From the NCBI GenBank assembly GCA_022592435.1, contig JABYQS010000234.1, forward strand, positions 1 to 49,428: 49,428 nt of DNA, given 5' to 3'. This document shows, piece by piece, positions 1 to 10,400 of this stretch. Every line of letters starts with the position of its first letter. Position 1 is the stretch's first letter. The position numbers and the translations under genes are program-made. The notes beneath the pieces are model-generated. The model made no database searches. It was not told where the DNA came from and was given only the letters and a program-made list of their open reading frames with translations. This stretch comes from Cerioporus squamosus. Its lineage: Eukaryota > Basidiomycota > Agaricomycetes > Polyporales > Polyporaceae.

Positions 1-1190
1 CGGCATGGCTTGCCCTCTGATGACGCGGCTAGGCGGACTCGTAGCCCTCCTTACCCTCAGGCTTCTCAACCGCGGCATCCCAGCCACGCTCTACGAACGG
101 GGAGCGAGCAGCAGCGCTCGTGCGTACCTCGGCGGGATGCTCGACCTGCTTGGGACGAGGGCCAGCGCGCGCTGCGCGAGAACGGTCTCGCCGACGGTTT
201 CAAGGCAAACTCGCCCCTCGACGCACAGGAGATCTTTGTCTGCGGCAAAGATGGTGTCCCGCTCCTGCACCGCACCGAAGACGACGGAAGGACGAGACGA
301 AGACCCGCCCCGAGATCGACCGCCACATCCTCCGCGACATCATGCTCACTGCCGTCCCCGAGAGCGCTGTCAGTGGGGTCACGCCCTTGCCGCCGTGCGT
401 CCTCTCGACGAAGGCACCGGTCAGCACGAGCTCACGTTCACCAACGGCTCGTCATCATCACCGACATACTCATCGGAGCTGACGGAGCCCGCTCGCGCGT
501 CCGTCCGCTTGTGTCCCCGCTCAGCTCATCTACCAAGGCATTACCGGAGCGGAGATATCTGTTGCCCCTGCGGTCGCTGCTCTGCCCGAGAACGCGGACA
601 TTCTGAAGGGCATCGGGCTCGGGACCTGCTACGCCGTGCAGGACGGGAAGACGTTCATCTCGCAGCGCAACGGCGACGGGCGAATCCGCACGTACGCATT
701 GCACCGCGCGCCTCTCGAGTGGGTCCTCCCTCGCGAGCCGCAGGAGGCTCGGCGCGTGCTGCTGGAGATCTACAAGGACTGGGCGTAGTGGATGCGGAAG
801 CTCATCGAGGTGTGCGACGACGACGCCATCTACCACCGCCCGGTGTTCTACCTGCCTGTTGGCCACCGGTGGGCGCACAAGCACGGGGTCACGATCATTG
901 GGGATGCGGCGCACCTGATGAGCCAGTTCGCAGGCGCAGGCGCGAACCTTGCGATGCTCGATGGGCTCGAGTTGGGTCTAGTGCTCGCGGATGCCATGGC
1001 AAAGGGGCTGGGTGTGGAGGAGAGAGAGGGCCGCGGTCGTGGCTGTCGAGGGAAGATCTGCGCCCGCGCGGAGGTGTGGGCGGCGCTGAGCTACCGCAAC
1101 GCTGAGCTGAGTTTCGGTCCCAATGGTGCTCAGGCGATGGCCGACGCGTTTACCAAGGCCTTCGGAGGTGAACGAGAGCTCCTGGAGTGA
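1..1190 (+). pseudogene. Decayed FAD-dependent monooxygenase, copy 1
   Basis: Recognisable pieces of a group A flavin monooxygenase (salicylate/kynurenine hydroxylase-like fold) occur in order but in different frames. Near the start is a degenerate N-terminal dinucleotide-binding stretch, GGLVALLTL then NRGIPATLYERG. The middle has the DG motif ILIGADGARSR at about 470–500. The end has the FAD-phosphate motif IIGDAAHLMSQFAGAGANLA at about 895–955. At least three frame changes and an in-frame stop (tag near 787) separate them, so no full enzyme can be made unless many tiny introns are invoked. Such enzymes hydroxylate aromatic substrates with NAD(P)H and O2; the substrate here cannot be told. 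The N-terminus may begin before the window. The copy at 2880–3830 is a tandem duplicate. Confidence 0.8.
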
Positions 1191-1636
1191 AGTGGCAGGG
1201 AGAGCGACGTATGTACTAACGCCGTCGCGGTGGAGACTGCAATGCAGAGGTCGCACTTGGGTTTCATTGCACATTCAGTGAAGTAAGTAACAGAAGTAAC
1301 AATTACCGCATGCCGTGGACCGCGAAGCTGGGGTTCGATACATAGGAGTGTTCATCTGTTTGTATTGTTCATGCCAGCTCACCGCGTCGATAGCGGTGGC
1401 ACGACACGAGTCATACTGACCAGTGTACGTTCATTTTCTGGATCTCGACTACAGTATCTGATCGATTGCTCAGATGTCAACAGCCATCACAGGCTTGCAG
1501 AGCGTAGGATGTCCGGTAGACTGTGATGTAACTCGCTTATACTTAGTATGTACCGTTGCATGCTGTGCTTCGAACTGAGCCACAGCTGCAGCTTCAACCA
1601 CTTCCCTTCCGTCCATTCACCTGGCCCAAAGCTATC
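1191..1636. other. Intergenic, no gene seen
   Basis: No coding signal was found. Positions about 1341–1400 still match the 3' flank of the second monooxygenase copy (the stretch ending AGCTCACCGCGTC), so the duplicated unit runs past the coding remnant. The last 80 bases before 1637 resemble the 5' flank of the intact small gene at 6292. Confidence 0.6.
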
Positions 1637-2749
1637 ATGAACGATGTCGCGAACCTCCCTGTCTCTGCTGATGAAACAGAACCACTTGGTCAGCCGTACG
1701 AGTATAAGCACATCCGTGCCCATCCTCGTCCTGCTCCCAAGACCGCGTACGGCCACGAGGGTTGCGCCGGGAGAAGCCGAGACCGTGGAGGAGGGGGGAG
1801 GGGGTCCGTGGGTCCTTACTGCACTTTTGGCAGTCCATTTGTGCAAGCCTTGCGGAGGCTTATGAAATGTGTCAGTGGTCTCTACAAACATGATTTCATG
1901 ATTGGAACCACTCACAAAGGTTCGAGAATGAACATCAAAGATTGGGCACTACTATAAACGTTGTATGACCTTCCCTCTCGATGGTTTCGGGCGTCTAGTT
2001 GCTATATTGGGTATTGCGCGCTCGAACCACAAACTGAGGTCGATATGTCCCGGACACTGTTGGGGCTTGGCAGATGGAGAGGGAAATGCTGCTGTATGAC
2101 TTCCCCTCCGCAAAGCATCAAATGAGCCTTCTCAGTGTCTGTGACGGTCTGCTGTCTGATTTCAGATTATGTTTGTCTGAAAACATGCGGAAAACATACT
2201 ATATATGGTATGTTCCCACGGGGGAGGGGGGGAGGGGGGTCCCCGGAAACTGCTTGTTGCGCTTTCAGTACCCCCGGTCTGAAATTTTCTCATGCAGCCC
2301 TCGTGCGTACGGCTTCCTCCTCGATGTCGAGTGTCGCCGGCGCTGGGCTCGCTGGTACCCGCGAGCTTGCCTACAAGGACAGCCTCACCACAATGAGCCC
2401 GCAGGAAGCCGACGAACTCCTCGACGACTTGGAGCTCACCACGGCGGCAATGCTCCCCAGTCTCATCTACTCCGAGTTCCCTGCCCTCGTCCCCCTCCGA
2501 AACCGCCTGCTACCTGTCAAGGACGGCAATCTCGTACCTCAACACTACGTCTTTGCTTTACGGGACGATGCTACATGGCAGGGTATGATGGCGCCGTTGG
2601 ATACGGAGGTGGTTGAAGCAGTCGGACGGAGGTTGGGAGTTCCGGGTCAGGAGCCCAACTGGTATCGTATCGACTGGTACGTCCAATTAGCATTATTGCC
2701 TAATCGACGCATATCTTCACTGAACTACTCTGCTAGCGGTGCCAAGTAA
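1637..2749 (+). pseudogene. Small basidiomycete protein, copy disrupted by a transposon
   Basis: This is a broken paralogue of the intact gene at 6292–6834. The N-terminal part (MNDVANLPVSADETEPLGQP, continuing to PAPKTAYG) runs from 1637 to about 1753. The rest resumes at about 2306 with AYGFLLDVECRRRWARWYP. The 552 bp between are an inserted element. A further 1-nt frameshift lies near 2361, after which MSPQEADELL, LIYSEFP, RNRLLPV and DDATWQGM follow the intact paralogue. The final intron (2677–2736, 60 nt) and tiny last exon (GAK then stop) are preserved as in the intact copy. The family is not recognised. Confidence 0.85.
1754..2305. mobile_element. hAT-like non-autonomous DNA transposon (MITE), 552 bp
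   Basis: The element sits exactly where the small gene is interrupted. It is flanked by the 8-bp direct repeat CGTACGGC (1746–1753 and 2306–2313), a target-site duplication. Its ends are inverted repeats of 12 bp with one mismatch: CACGAGGGTTGC at the left and the complement of CACGAGGGCTGC at the right. The intact paralogue has no intron or insertion there. An 8-bp duplication and a terminal CA fit the hAT superfamily. No coding capacity is visible. Subterminal G-rich tracts lie near 1785–1805 and 2220–2240. Confidence 0.8.
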
Positions 2750-2879
2750 CGGGACGCTGCATACGTCGCCGCGTGTTTGTGCAGCAATGTCTCTGTGTAT
2801 ATGCCGATTTTTTTATCCGGCGGGTTTCATGGTCTCGTCGTCTTGCATGCGGAATGTACAGTTCTAGCCCCAGCCGAAT

Positions 2880-3830
2880 TGTTACCCTCCTCACTCTCTT
2901 CAACCGCGGCATCCCAGACGAACGGGAGGCGAGCAGCAGCGCTCGTGCGTACCTCGGCGGGATGCTCGACCCACCTGGGACGGGGGCCAGCGCGGGCTGC
3001 GCGTGAACTGTCTCGCACATGCTTTCCGAACTCGCGCCTCGACGCACAGGAGATGACCTTCTGTTGCAAAGATGGCGTCCCGCTCCTGCACCGCACCGAG
3101 GGCGCGACAGACGAGACGCAGAACTGCCCCGAGATTGACCACCGCGTCCTGCGCGACATCATGCTCGCTGCCGTCCCCGAGGGCGCTGTCAAGTGGGGCC
3201 ATGCCCTGGCTGCTGTTCGTCCTCTCGATGATGGCAGCGGCAAGCATGAGCTCACCTTCAAGAAGGATCTCGTCCTCATAAGCGACATACTCATCGGGGC
3301 TGACGGAGCCCGCTCGCGCGTCCGTCTGCTTGTGTCCCCCGCTCAGCCCATCTACCATGGCATCAACGGAGCGGAGGTCTCCGTCGCCCCTGCCATTGCT
3401 GCGCTGCTTGAGAACGCGGACATCCTAAAGAGCGTCGGGCTCGGGAGCTGCTTATACGCCGCGCAGGACGGGAAGACGTTCGTCTTCGGCGCAGCGCAAC
3501 AGCGACGGACGCATCCACGCGTACGTGTCGTACCGCGCACCTCTCGAGTGGGCCCTCCCGCGCGAGCCGCAGGAGGAGCGGCGCGTGCTGCTGGAGTTCT
3601 TCAAAGACTGGGTGCCGTGCACGCGGAAGCCCATCAAGGTGTGCGACGACCACACCATCTACCACCGCCCGGTGTTCTACCTCCCCATGGGGTCGAGGTG
3701 TTCACTACGGCTATCAAAGGCGACTGAGAGCTCCGGAGTGCAGCAGGGAGCGCCATGTACTGCCAGGGAGTGTTCAGCTTCGTGTATTTCTCGTGAAAGC
3801 TCACCGCGTCAATGATACACGGTCATGCCA
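2880..3830 (+). pseudogene. Decayed FAD-dependent monooxygenase, copy 2
   Basis: This is a tandem duplicate of the remnant at 1–1190 and its 3' flank. It keeps FNRGIP, the RAYLGGMLD stretch, EIDHRVLRDIM, the DG motif ILIGADGARSR and the YHRPVFYLPMG stretch. A frameshift lies near 3500. Between about 3690 and 3715 the sequence jumps from FYLPMG straight to the 3' end (cf. GAGAGCTCC in both copies). Roughly 300 bp, including the FAD-binding GDAAH motif, have therefore been deleted relative to copy 1, and no functional flavoprotein is possible. Confidence 0.8.
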
Positions 3831-4234
3831 GATGACTTGTAGAGGGCTCCGGCGGCATGACGAGCTCAAGCTCTGACTGGTGGGTGTGATTATTGCTCCT
3901 GGAAGGTGTCCTCGTGCTAGGAGGACTCGTCGAGGAGTTTCTGATCGATGAAGTCGTCGCGCCGCATCCATACAGTATGCATCAGACGGCTTCTGGATGT
4001 CCGGAATGCGTTGAACGAATGTATCCCCAACTCCGGGAGAGGTGGGAGACCTGGCCCAAGTAGACCTAGCACTGTTATCCTTCCGATTCCGTCAGGATTT
4101 GACTGTGGGCTGCGGCAGCCTCAAAAGACCAGAGAAACGTCAATGCATACACTGTCTGTACATCCCAGTAACGTACGTCAAGATCTCATACACTGTCCTA
4201 GTGTCATTCATACTGCATCCGCATGTTACATATC
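3831..4234. other. Intergenic, no gene seen
   Basis: Open frames here on the plus strand lack family features and partly overlap the minus-strand gene ending at 4235. The region lies downstream of both flanking genes and should contain their 3' ends. Confidence 0.5.
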
Positions 4235-5720
4235 CTACCGCCGGCGCTGGGGGTTCGAGCTGGGGTTCGGAACCATTGTAGATGGATATGTGGCGTGCCT
4301 CTCAATGAGGGGGATCAAGGCCTCACGCCGCAACCTGTTGAGCTCCTCATCCGACTCTTTGCTCCCAAGGACCCAGATGGGAGCTGCGGCAAACCGCACC
4401 CGAAATGCGCGGTCCTTCGCGAATAGCTCGTCCGTGTCGAGGATACCTGCTTCCACCTCGGTGCGTTTGACTTCGATCCATCTCCAGTATGGGCCAGCAG
4501 CGGAGATGGCGATCGCGGACTCGAGTCTGCGCACAGGTCGCGTGAGAAGCAGGTGCGGATGTACTCATACAGCTCCACTTCTGCCTGAGCCAGTAAGTTC
4601 TTGATTCTGGCGTTCAGCTTCGAGCCCCGCAAGGATTGGCTTGGACAGCCTTTGATCTCCATGATCCCCAGGAAGCAGTGGTGGAGAACCTTGATCCTCA
4701 TTTGGCGGTCCCAGCTGAACACCTTATCTTCGGTATCGGGCTTCTGCATCTCCGCAGTGTGCATATGGCATAGCAGTAGATCAGGGAAAAAGTCCTTGCC
4801 CTTGTCGTCAGCCACAGTGGCGATGGTCATTTTCGATGCATCCTCCAACTTGGCATCTGAAAGAGATATCTCAGTGTGAGGGATGTAGCCGGTTTTCATC
4901 GAGTGGATCGACGAACCTGATGGATCCTCTGCTATAATGGCACGCTTCAGGAGATTCTTGAGAGCTTGAAGTTGTTCTTGTTCTGTCAGCGGCTTGTCGG
5001 GGTTGAGGATGGCTTTTACGTCCTTGCTCGCGATCCAGCCGTCGGGGTAGCTAGGAGGGGCTTTCCATTCGCGCCTGGGCCAACCATGCGTAGATGCTTC
5101 TGATGATGACTCAACATCTTGGATGGCCATAGGGAACTGTATGGCTCACCGCGATCCTGCCCTTCAGCAGCTTGGACAACATGTTCAGGAGGCGGAGGAG
5201 GAGCGATGTCCGCACCGGCTGCACGTGGTGCGTCGAGCGGCGCAGGTACCGGCGACTCAGGGTCCTCCTTTCCTTCTTCTTCCTCCATCGGATCGTGCTC
5301 TGGAGGCGGAGGAGGAGCGACATCTGCACCGGCTGCATGTGGTGCGTTGAGCGGCGCAGGTATCAGCAAATCAGGGGCCTCCTCTCCCTGGTCTTCCTCC
5401 GCTGAGTTGTCCGCTGAGTTGAGGAGCTCGTTTACGAGATTGGCGTCGTTGAGAGAGTCGAAGACTTGGCGAGGAAGCTTGTAGAAATCAAGAGTCGCCT
5501 TTGACAGCCAGATATCATATTGCTGACAGACGGTGAGGGCGCCATCAAACTCGAAGTCGACTAGGTCGGAGAAGCTATGAGTATAGGGAGGATAGTAGTC
5601 CACCTCCAGATTGCGAGGATTCAGCTTGGTTGAGTAGGCTGCCGAGATAGCATGACGGACACGTCGCGACGTGATGTATCTCTGGAGACGGGTTGTGTCG
5701 ATGGGGTGAGCGGGCGCCAT
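4235..5720 (-). CDS. Unrecognised 471-aa protein, possible PD-(D/E)xK-type fold
   Basis: Model: exons 5720–5150, 5117–4565 and 4526–4235, joined through introns of only 32 and 38 nt. Both keep phase and remove frame changes (junction codons GAT and GAA). The N-terminal 170 residues contain Tyr-rich segments (DYYPPYTHSFSDLVDFEFDG). A Pro/Ala/Glu-rich linker follows with two copies of a 38-residue repeat (…AAGADVAPPPPPEH). The C-terminal half has DFFPDLLL, then about 40 residues later GIMEIKG, then WRWIEVKRTEVEAG. A PD…ExK order like this is seen in restriction-like nuclease folds, but that is inference from spacing only. A TATA-like box lies 75–83 bp upstream of the ATG. It sits between the decayed oxygenase block and the small-gene paralogue. 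The alternative to the short introns is a gene with two frameshifts. Confidence 0.65.
5190..5417. repeat. 114-bp coding tandem duplication, two units
   Basis: Two direct copies begin at 5190 and 5304 with GGCGGAGGAGGAGCGA. They stay alike for about 65 bases each and then diverge. The period of 114 bp equals 38 codons, so the repeat keeps frame and duplicates the proline-rich linker of the minus-strand protein. Confidence 0.75.
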
Positions 5721-5794
5721 GGCAGGAGGGTCGGAAACAGGTATGCGTTGTCTGATCGCGCTGTGTTGGAAGGCAGCCGCTAAGACAGCTAGAT

Positions 5795-5803
5795 CTTATA
5801 TAT
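5795..5803 (-). promoter_or_regulatory. TATA-like box of the minus-strand gene at 5720
   Basis: ATATATAAG on the minus strand, 75–83 bp before the ATG at 5720. The distance matches the TATA-like boxes of four other genes in the window. Confidence 0.5.
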
Positions 5804-6291
5804 TTCGTGTCCTTTCATACGGAGTATCACTTGGAGAACCCGATATCAACAGCATCTACCAGGATCAGTCAGCTCCACGATACCACGAGAACAATTAGCA
5901 TTTGGTGCAGATGTGGAATGCCGATGCATAGACCACTCACACGTGTGGGGGCAGGCACCAAGTTGCCCTCGGAGCCGGTGTGAAGGTCGGATGCTGAGGA
6001 CCAAAAGCACAATCGTCCGCGAGGCGGCGATATTGGGAGTACAATAGCGAACCTATAGCCTTCAAGGCCGCGGTAAGGCCTGATGGAACCACGAGCATGG
6101 AGACAGATCTTCGTTGATTATAATGGCATGGACTCGGAGGCTGAAGAAGCAGTGCTTAGGACAATAGTGAGTTTGACCGGCTTGGACGGACCGCCTATCT
6201 TACGTAATACGTCATCTGGCATATATTGGCGAACACCTTAGCTCATGTTCAACTTCACCTTCGCCTACTCCGTTCATCCACCGAAGCTATC
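5804..6291. other. Divergent intergenic region
   Basis: This lies between the starts of the minus-strand gene at 5720 and the plus-strand gene at 6292. No coding signal is seen. A TATA-like ATATATT stretch near 6217–6225 lies about 70 bp before the 6292 start. The last 60 bases resemble the 5' flank of the broken paralogue at 1637. Confidence 0.5.
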
Positions 6292-6834
6292 ATGCCCGAC
6301 GCTGTGACCCCCGCTCGCTCTGCTGATGCCGGACCACTTGGTCGTCCTTACAAGTACAAGCATGTTGAGACCGCTCCTCGTCCCGCACCGAAGACCGCAT
6401 ATGGGTTTATCCTCGGTCCCAAGTGTCGCATGCATTGGGCCCGATGGTACTACAAGATGGCTAATGCGGGCGAACTCGCTACCCTAAGTCCCGAAGAAGC
6501 TGAAGAATTGCTCCAATCTGCTGAGGGCACCAGTCGGAACATGCTCCCCGGCCTCATCTACTCCGAGTTCCCCAACCTTCCCCGCCTCCGCAACCGTCTC
6601 CTGCCTGTCGCGGGCGAGATTACCCCCCAGTACTACATTTTCGTCCTTAGGGATGATGCTACGTGGCAGGGCATGAACACACCGTTGAGGCCGGAGGACG
6701 TCGAGGCAGTCAGACAGAGGTTGGGTGTCGGGGATCAGGAGCCCCACTGGTATCGAATCGACCTGTAAGTCCGAACAACTCGCTATCCTTGTCACGTCGG
6801 CTCACAATAGAACTATCCTAGCGGTGCACGGTGA
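6292..6834 (+). CDS. Small basidiomycete protein of unknown function, intact copy
   Basis: Exon 1 runs 6292–6764 and exon 2 6822–6834, with a 57-nt GTAAGT…TAG intron. The product has 161 residues. It has no signal peptide and no membrane segment. Visible blocks are PLGRPYKYKHV, the PRPAPKTAYGF stretch, HWARWYYKM, LSPEEAEELL, GLIYSEFPNLPRLRNRLLP, YYIFVLRDDATWQGM and LRPEDVEAVRQRLGV. The last exon adds only three residues and the stop after a split Leu codon. The same tiny last exon is kept in the broken copy at 1637–2749, so the splice is real. The ATG is supported by alignment of both copies. I do not recognise the family; conservation of these blocks between diverged copies argues for a real protein. 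Confidence 0.8.
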
Positions 6835-7443
6835 TCGTATTGTCGTTGTTGTGCAACGGTCTTGTCTTCTGTGCGGTGATGTTCATGTGTATTCTATGCA
6901 TTCCCCGGAGTGGGGCCTTCTCCCATCTGCATTTGGATGAGTGTGCGACGAACACACGTCTCTTCAAGCCCACAGTCGGCGCACGCGGCCAAATTTTGGC
7001 ACAGTACAATCTAGATATCCTAACGTCATGAACCCTGCAATTCCGCACAGCCGCTTGCCCTATCGTTCGTGATGACGACGAAGTATTCCAAATTCCGCAT
7101 AATATACCGGATGGCAGCTCTATCAAGCAGAAATACTGGCCGCCTCGAGGCATGTTGTCGCTGCTCTGTTACGCAGGAGCGATGACCTGCAAGAGAAAGA
7201 GAGATGGTTCAGTTGATGGTCAGCAAGAGAGTTCCCTCGCAGGACATTATTGACATGACACAGCCAGCACACTCGTACTAGTAGAAGTCGCTATACTTGC
7301 TGAGGGATGCCCATGTCCAAACAACTTGGGCAGGGGACATGAGAGTGTCAGAGTATCGCAGACGGTGCACGTAGGTATACGTGTTTCAATTCAAGTGGTA
7401 CTATACGCCGCAATAATTACACAGGTGCGCATCAGGCTCTCCA
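6835..7443. other. Intergenic, no gene seen
   Basis: This lies between two gene 3' ends. A 111-codon minus-strand open frame (6818–7153) shows no family features or coding bias and is taken as chance. If the last intron of the large gene runs past 7444, its final coding bases would lie around 7390–7400. Confidence 0.5.
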
Positions 7444-10400
7444 TCATACGACACTCGAAACATTGCCCCACAGCCCGCGATAGAACCCACGGTCAGCCAG
7501 AATCGACAAGATAAGAGATATTCGGACGTACTCTTCGAAAATGGAAGTGATGAACGCGGCAGTCTCGCGAAGGTCCAAGTGCCCGTCATAGGTACCAGCA
7601 TTTCCACCCAGGACATACTCGACATGGGCCGTGAACGGCTTGGCAACGTCCCCCTTGAGCCCAATCATGCCGCGGAGAGACCCGGACAGCTCGATCTTCT
7701 GGATGTTGACGAGACCAGTCGCATGGTCAGCAATGTACTTCCCGATCTTGAGCGTGAGCTCCTCCGCGGACTGTGCGATGTCCAGTGCATGCTGCAGCCC
7801 GTCAAGGGACGACGTCACTGCCTTTGCCGTTGCGAGGGCCCCTTGCGCAACGTGGAAGGCGATGTACTCAGCAGTGGAGGTAAGTCCGTTGACCGCGTCG
7901 GTCGCCGCTCTGAACAGAGCATCGTTGGCAGTCTTATATGCCGAGAGCGCGGCTTGAGTGCCCTGCAGCGCGACAAACTCGCTTCCATTCTCGGTGACCT
8001 TCACCGTGCCCTCCGCAGCCGTGACGCTAGCAGCGGTAGCCTTGTCGACTGCATCGAGAGACCCTTGCGCGACGGAAATGGCCCCCGGAGCTGCGTCCTG
8101 CGCGACTTTGAGCGCGGCCTTCGCGACATTGAGGGCGGTCTCGTCGGCGACATAGCCGGCACTGTGGACAACGGCCTTGGCTGCTTCAAGCACCCCGTCT
8201 GCGGTTGCCTTCGCCGTCTTCAGACCCGCTAGCTTGATCCTCAACGTCGGTTTATCGTACCACTTGGCATGGTCGAGCGCGTTCTGCGTGGAGTTGATGT
8301 CCCCCTGGAGGCTGTCGACCTTGTTCTGTGCGTCTTGAATGGACCGCTCCACGTTGCCTGAGGCACAGTGAGTGAGTGATCGAGCGCAAGTCCGAGTCTA
8401 CATGGCTTACGCACCGAAGTCACGATTCATCTTGTCCTCGGCATTCTTAACACTGTTTTGGGCATTCTGGATAGCATCGTTCGCCGACTTCTTCGCGTTC
8501 TCCAGTTTCTGCTGGGCGTCATTCAGAGCGGCGGCACGATCATTGTTAGCCTTCTGCAGTGCAGCCTGAGCTTTAGCCATTGCCTTCAGATGGATGGTCA
8601 GCAATAGAACAGCAGCACGTGACATATATCAAAGCGTACGGTATTGTACTTAGTTCTGTTGAGCTGTCTTGACACTGTCCTGGAGCACCTGGATCTGCTT
8701 GTTGTACACGTTGATCGTGTTGTTCAAGTCGGCTGTCACTTTGTCGCGCTTCACGTCCCAAGCCTTCTCTGCCTTGTCAAGGTCGGCCTGAGCATCTCCC
8801 TGGACATCACGGTTAGATGACCAACAGCTGCAGGAGAAATGCAATGACATACGATCTTCTTGTCAACCGCGGCTTTCGCACTTTGGAGACTCTTCTGCGC
8901 AGTGTCGAAGCCAACCTGAGCCGCTGCGCACGCAGTGTTGAACTGCGCATCAACCTGCTCGCGGACGTACTCCAGGATATGCTGCTCCATGTCCGCATAG
9001 AACTCGAAGTCGGCGTTCTCCAGCGTCTTGAATGACACCGCGCCAACCAGCGTCGCCTCCACTTCGAACAGAAGCAGTTCGGTGAACATCAAGCGCTGCA
9101 AAATGGTCATTATGTCAGTCAACCGTTGCAAAGGTAGAGAGACGCATCATACAGTCATAAAGCTGAAGGCCGGAGCAGGCATGACCTGGACCTCGACGTG
9201 TACATCCGTCTCTCTGTCGAAGAACGTTACTGAGCCGTCGACGAGGATGTGTTGCAGCTTGGGACCAATAGAGACGTCGACGGTGGCACGAGGGTCGTTG
9301 ACACCGCACACAACCAGAGGGCCTAGGACGAAGTTGTCCACGCCTCCTTTGACGGTGACCTGGTCAGACGCAACGGCGCAGGCGATGTCAGCGCGTTTTC
9401 CGAAGAGGACCATGGCGGCCTGGAACGAAAAGCCTTGAGGGTACGCTATGGTGCCAATGGTGGTAGCGTTGGGACAGATATAAACCTTGACCTCTTCGAA
9501 ATCGAGGAAGTTGGGTGGCTGGGGGATGGAGAGCCCAGTCACAATATTGGCCAACGTGACCACGTCATTTACGTCGAGGTTCTGGACTTCAGCGCTGAGA
9601 ACTTCGCCTGGAAGCAAGCACACAGTTAGGTGTCTCCTAGGGTTGACTCCACAAGTGAGACTTACGCAGGGGATCCTCGTTGATCTCCATCGCAAACGAG
9701 GCTGATGCTTTTCTGATGGCAAGTCCGCCGACAATGCCAAAACCGCTATATTTTGTGCACATTAGAATGCAGAGATCGAGGTGTAATGAAGACCCACCTC
9801 GGCGTCCCCGTGGTCAGGAACTGTGCAAAGATGATGTCAATAGAGAGCGCAACATTGGGCCCAATCTTGACTGCCTGTCCGATACCGAAGGGGTCGACCC
9901 AGTACCCATCCATCTGCGCTGTTGCACTTGCGCCAAGCGGGCTGATACCAAGGGACATGTGGAAGTCGAGTAGCTGACCCTGCGGCTGGACCGGGATCTT
10001 GACTCCAGCAATGAGGAGTAGACTGGGCTCGTCGCCGCCCTGGATGCGCAATGTAAACGGGTCGCTCACGATGCCTCGTCCGAAGTGCACGACGGATGCC
10101 GCAGGCATCTCGATGTCGAGTTGGAATCCGGTGGCTTTTGACCAGCCGGCACTGAGGGAGAGACCATTCGTGGGGGTGGAAGAGCGCAGCAGGGAGTCCA
10201 GTGGAGCAATGGGGGAAAGGACGGCGCAGACTTGCACGCCCTGGCGGAAAGTGAAGGTCGTGCTGATTACGGCGGGGACGAACAGATCGCTCTGCGATGC
10301 TGCGACAAACACTGCCTGCGACAGTGCAAGGTCCAGGAACGAACCCTTGAGCTCCGGAACAAGCTTCGACAGGGCCAAGGTGTCACCAGGGGCCGTGAGC

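Noticed and set aside
6818..7153. Minus-strand open frame of 111 codons
   Set aside because: No domain, no coding-like composition and no homology to its neighbours; likely chance.
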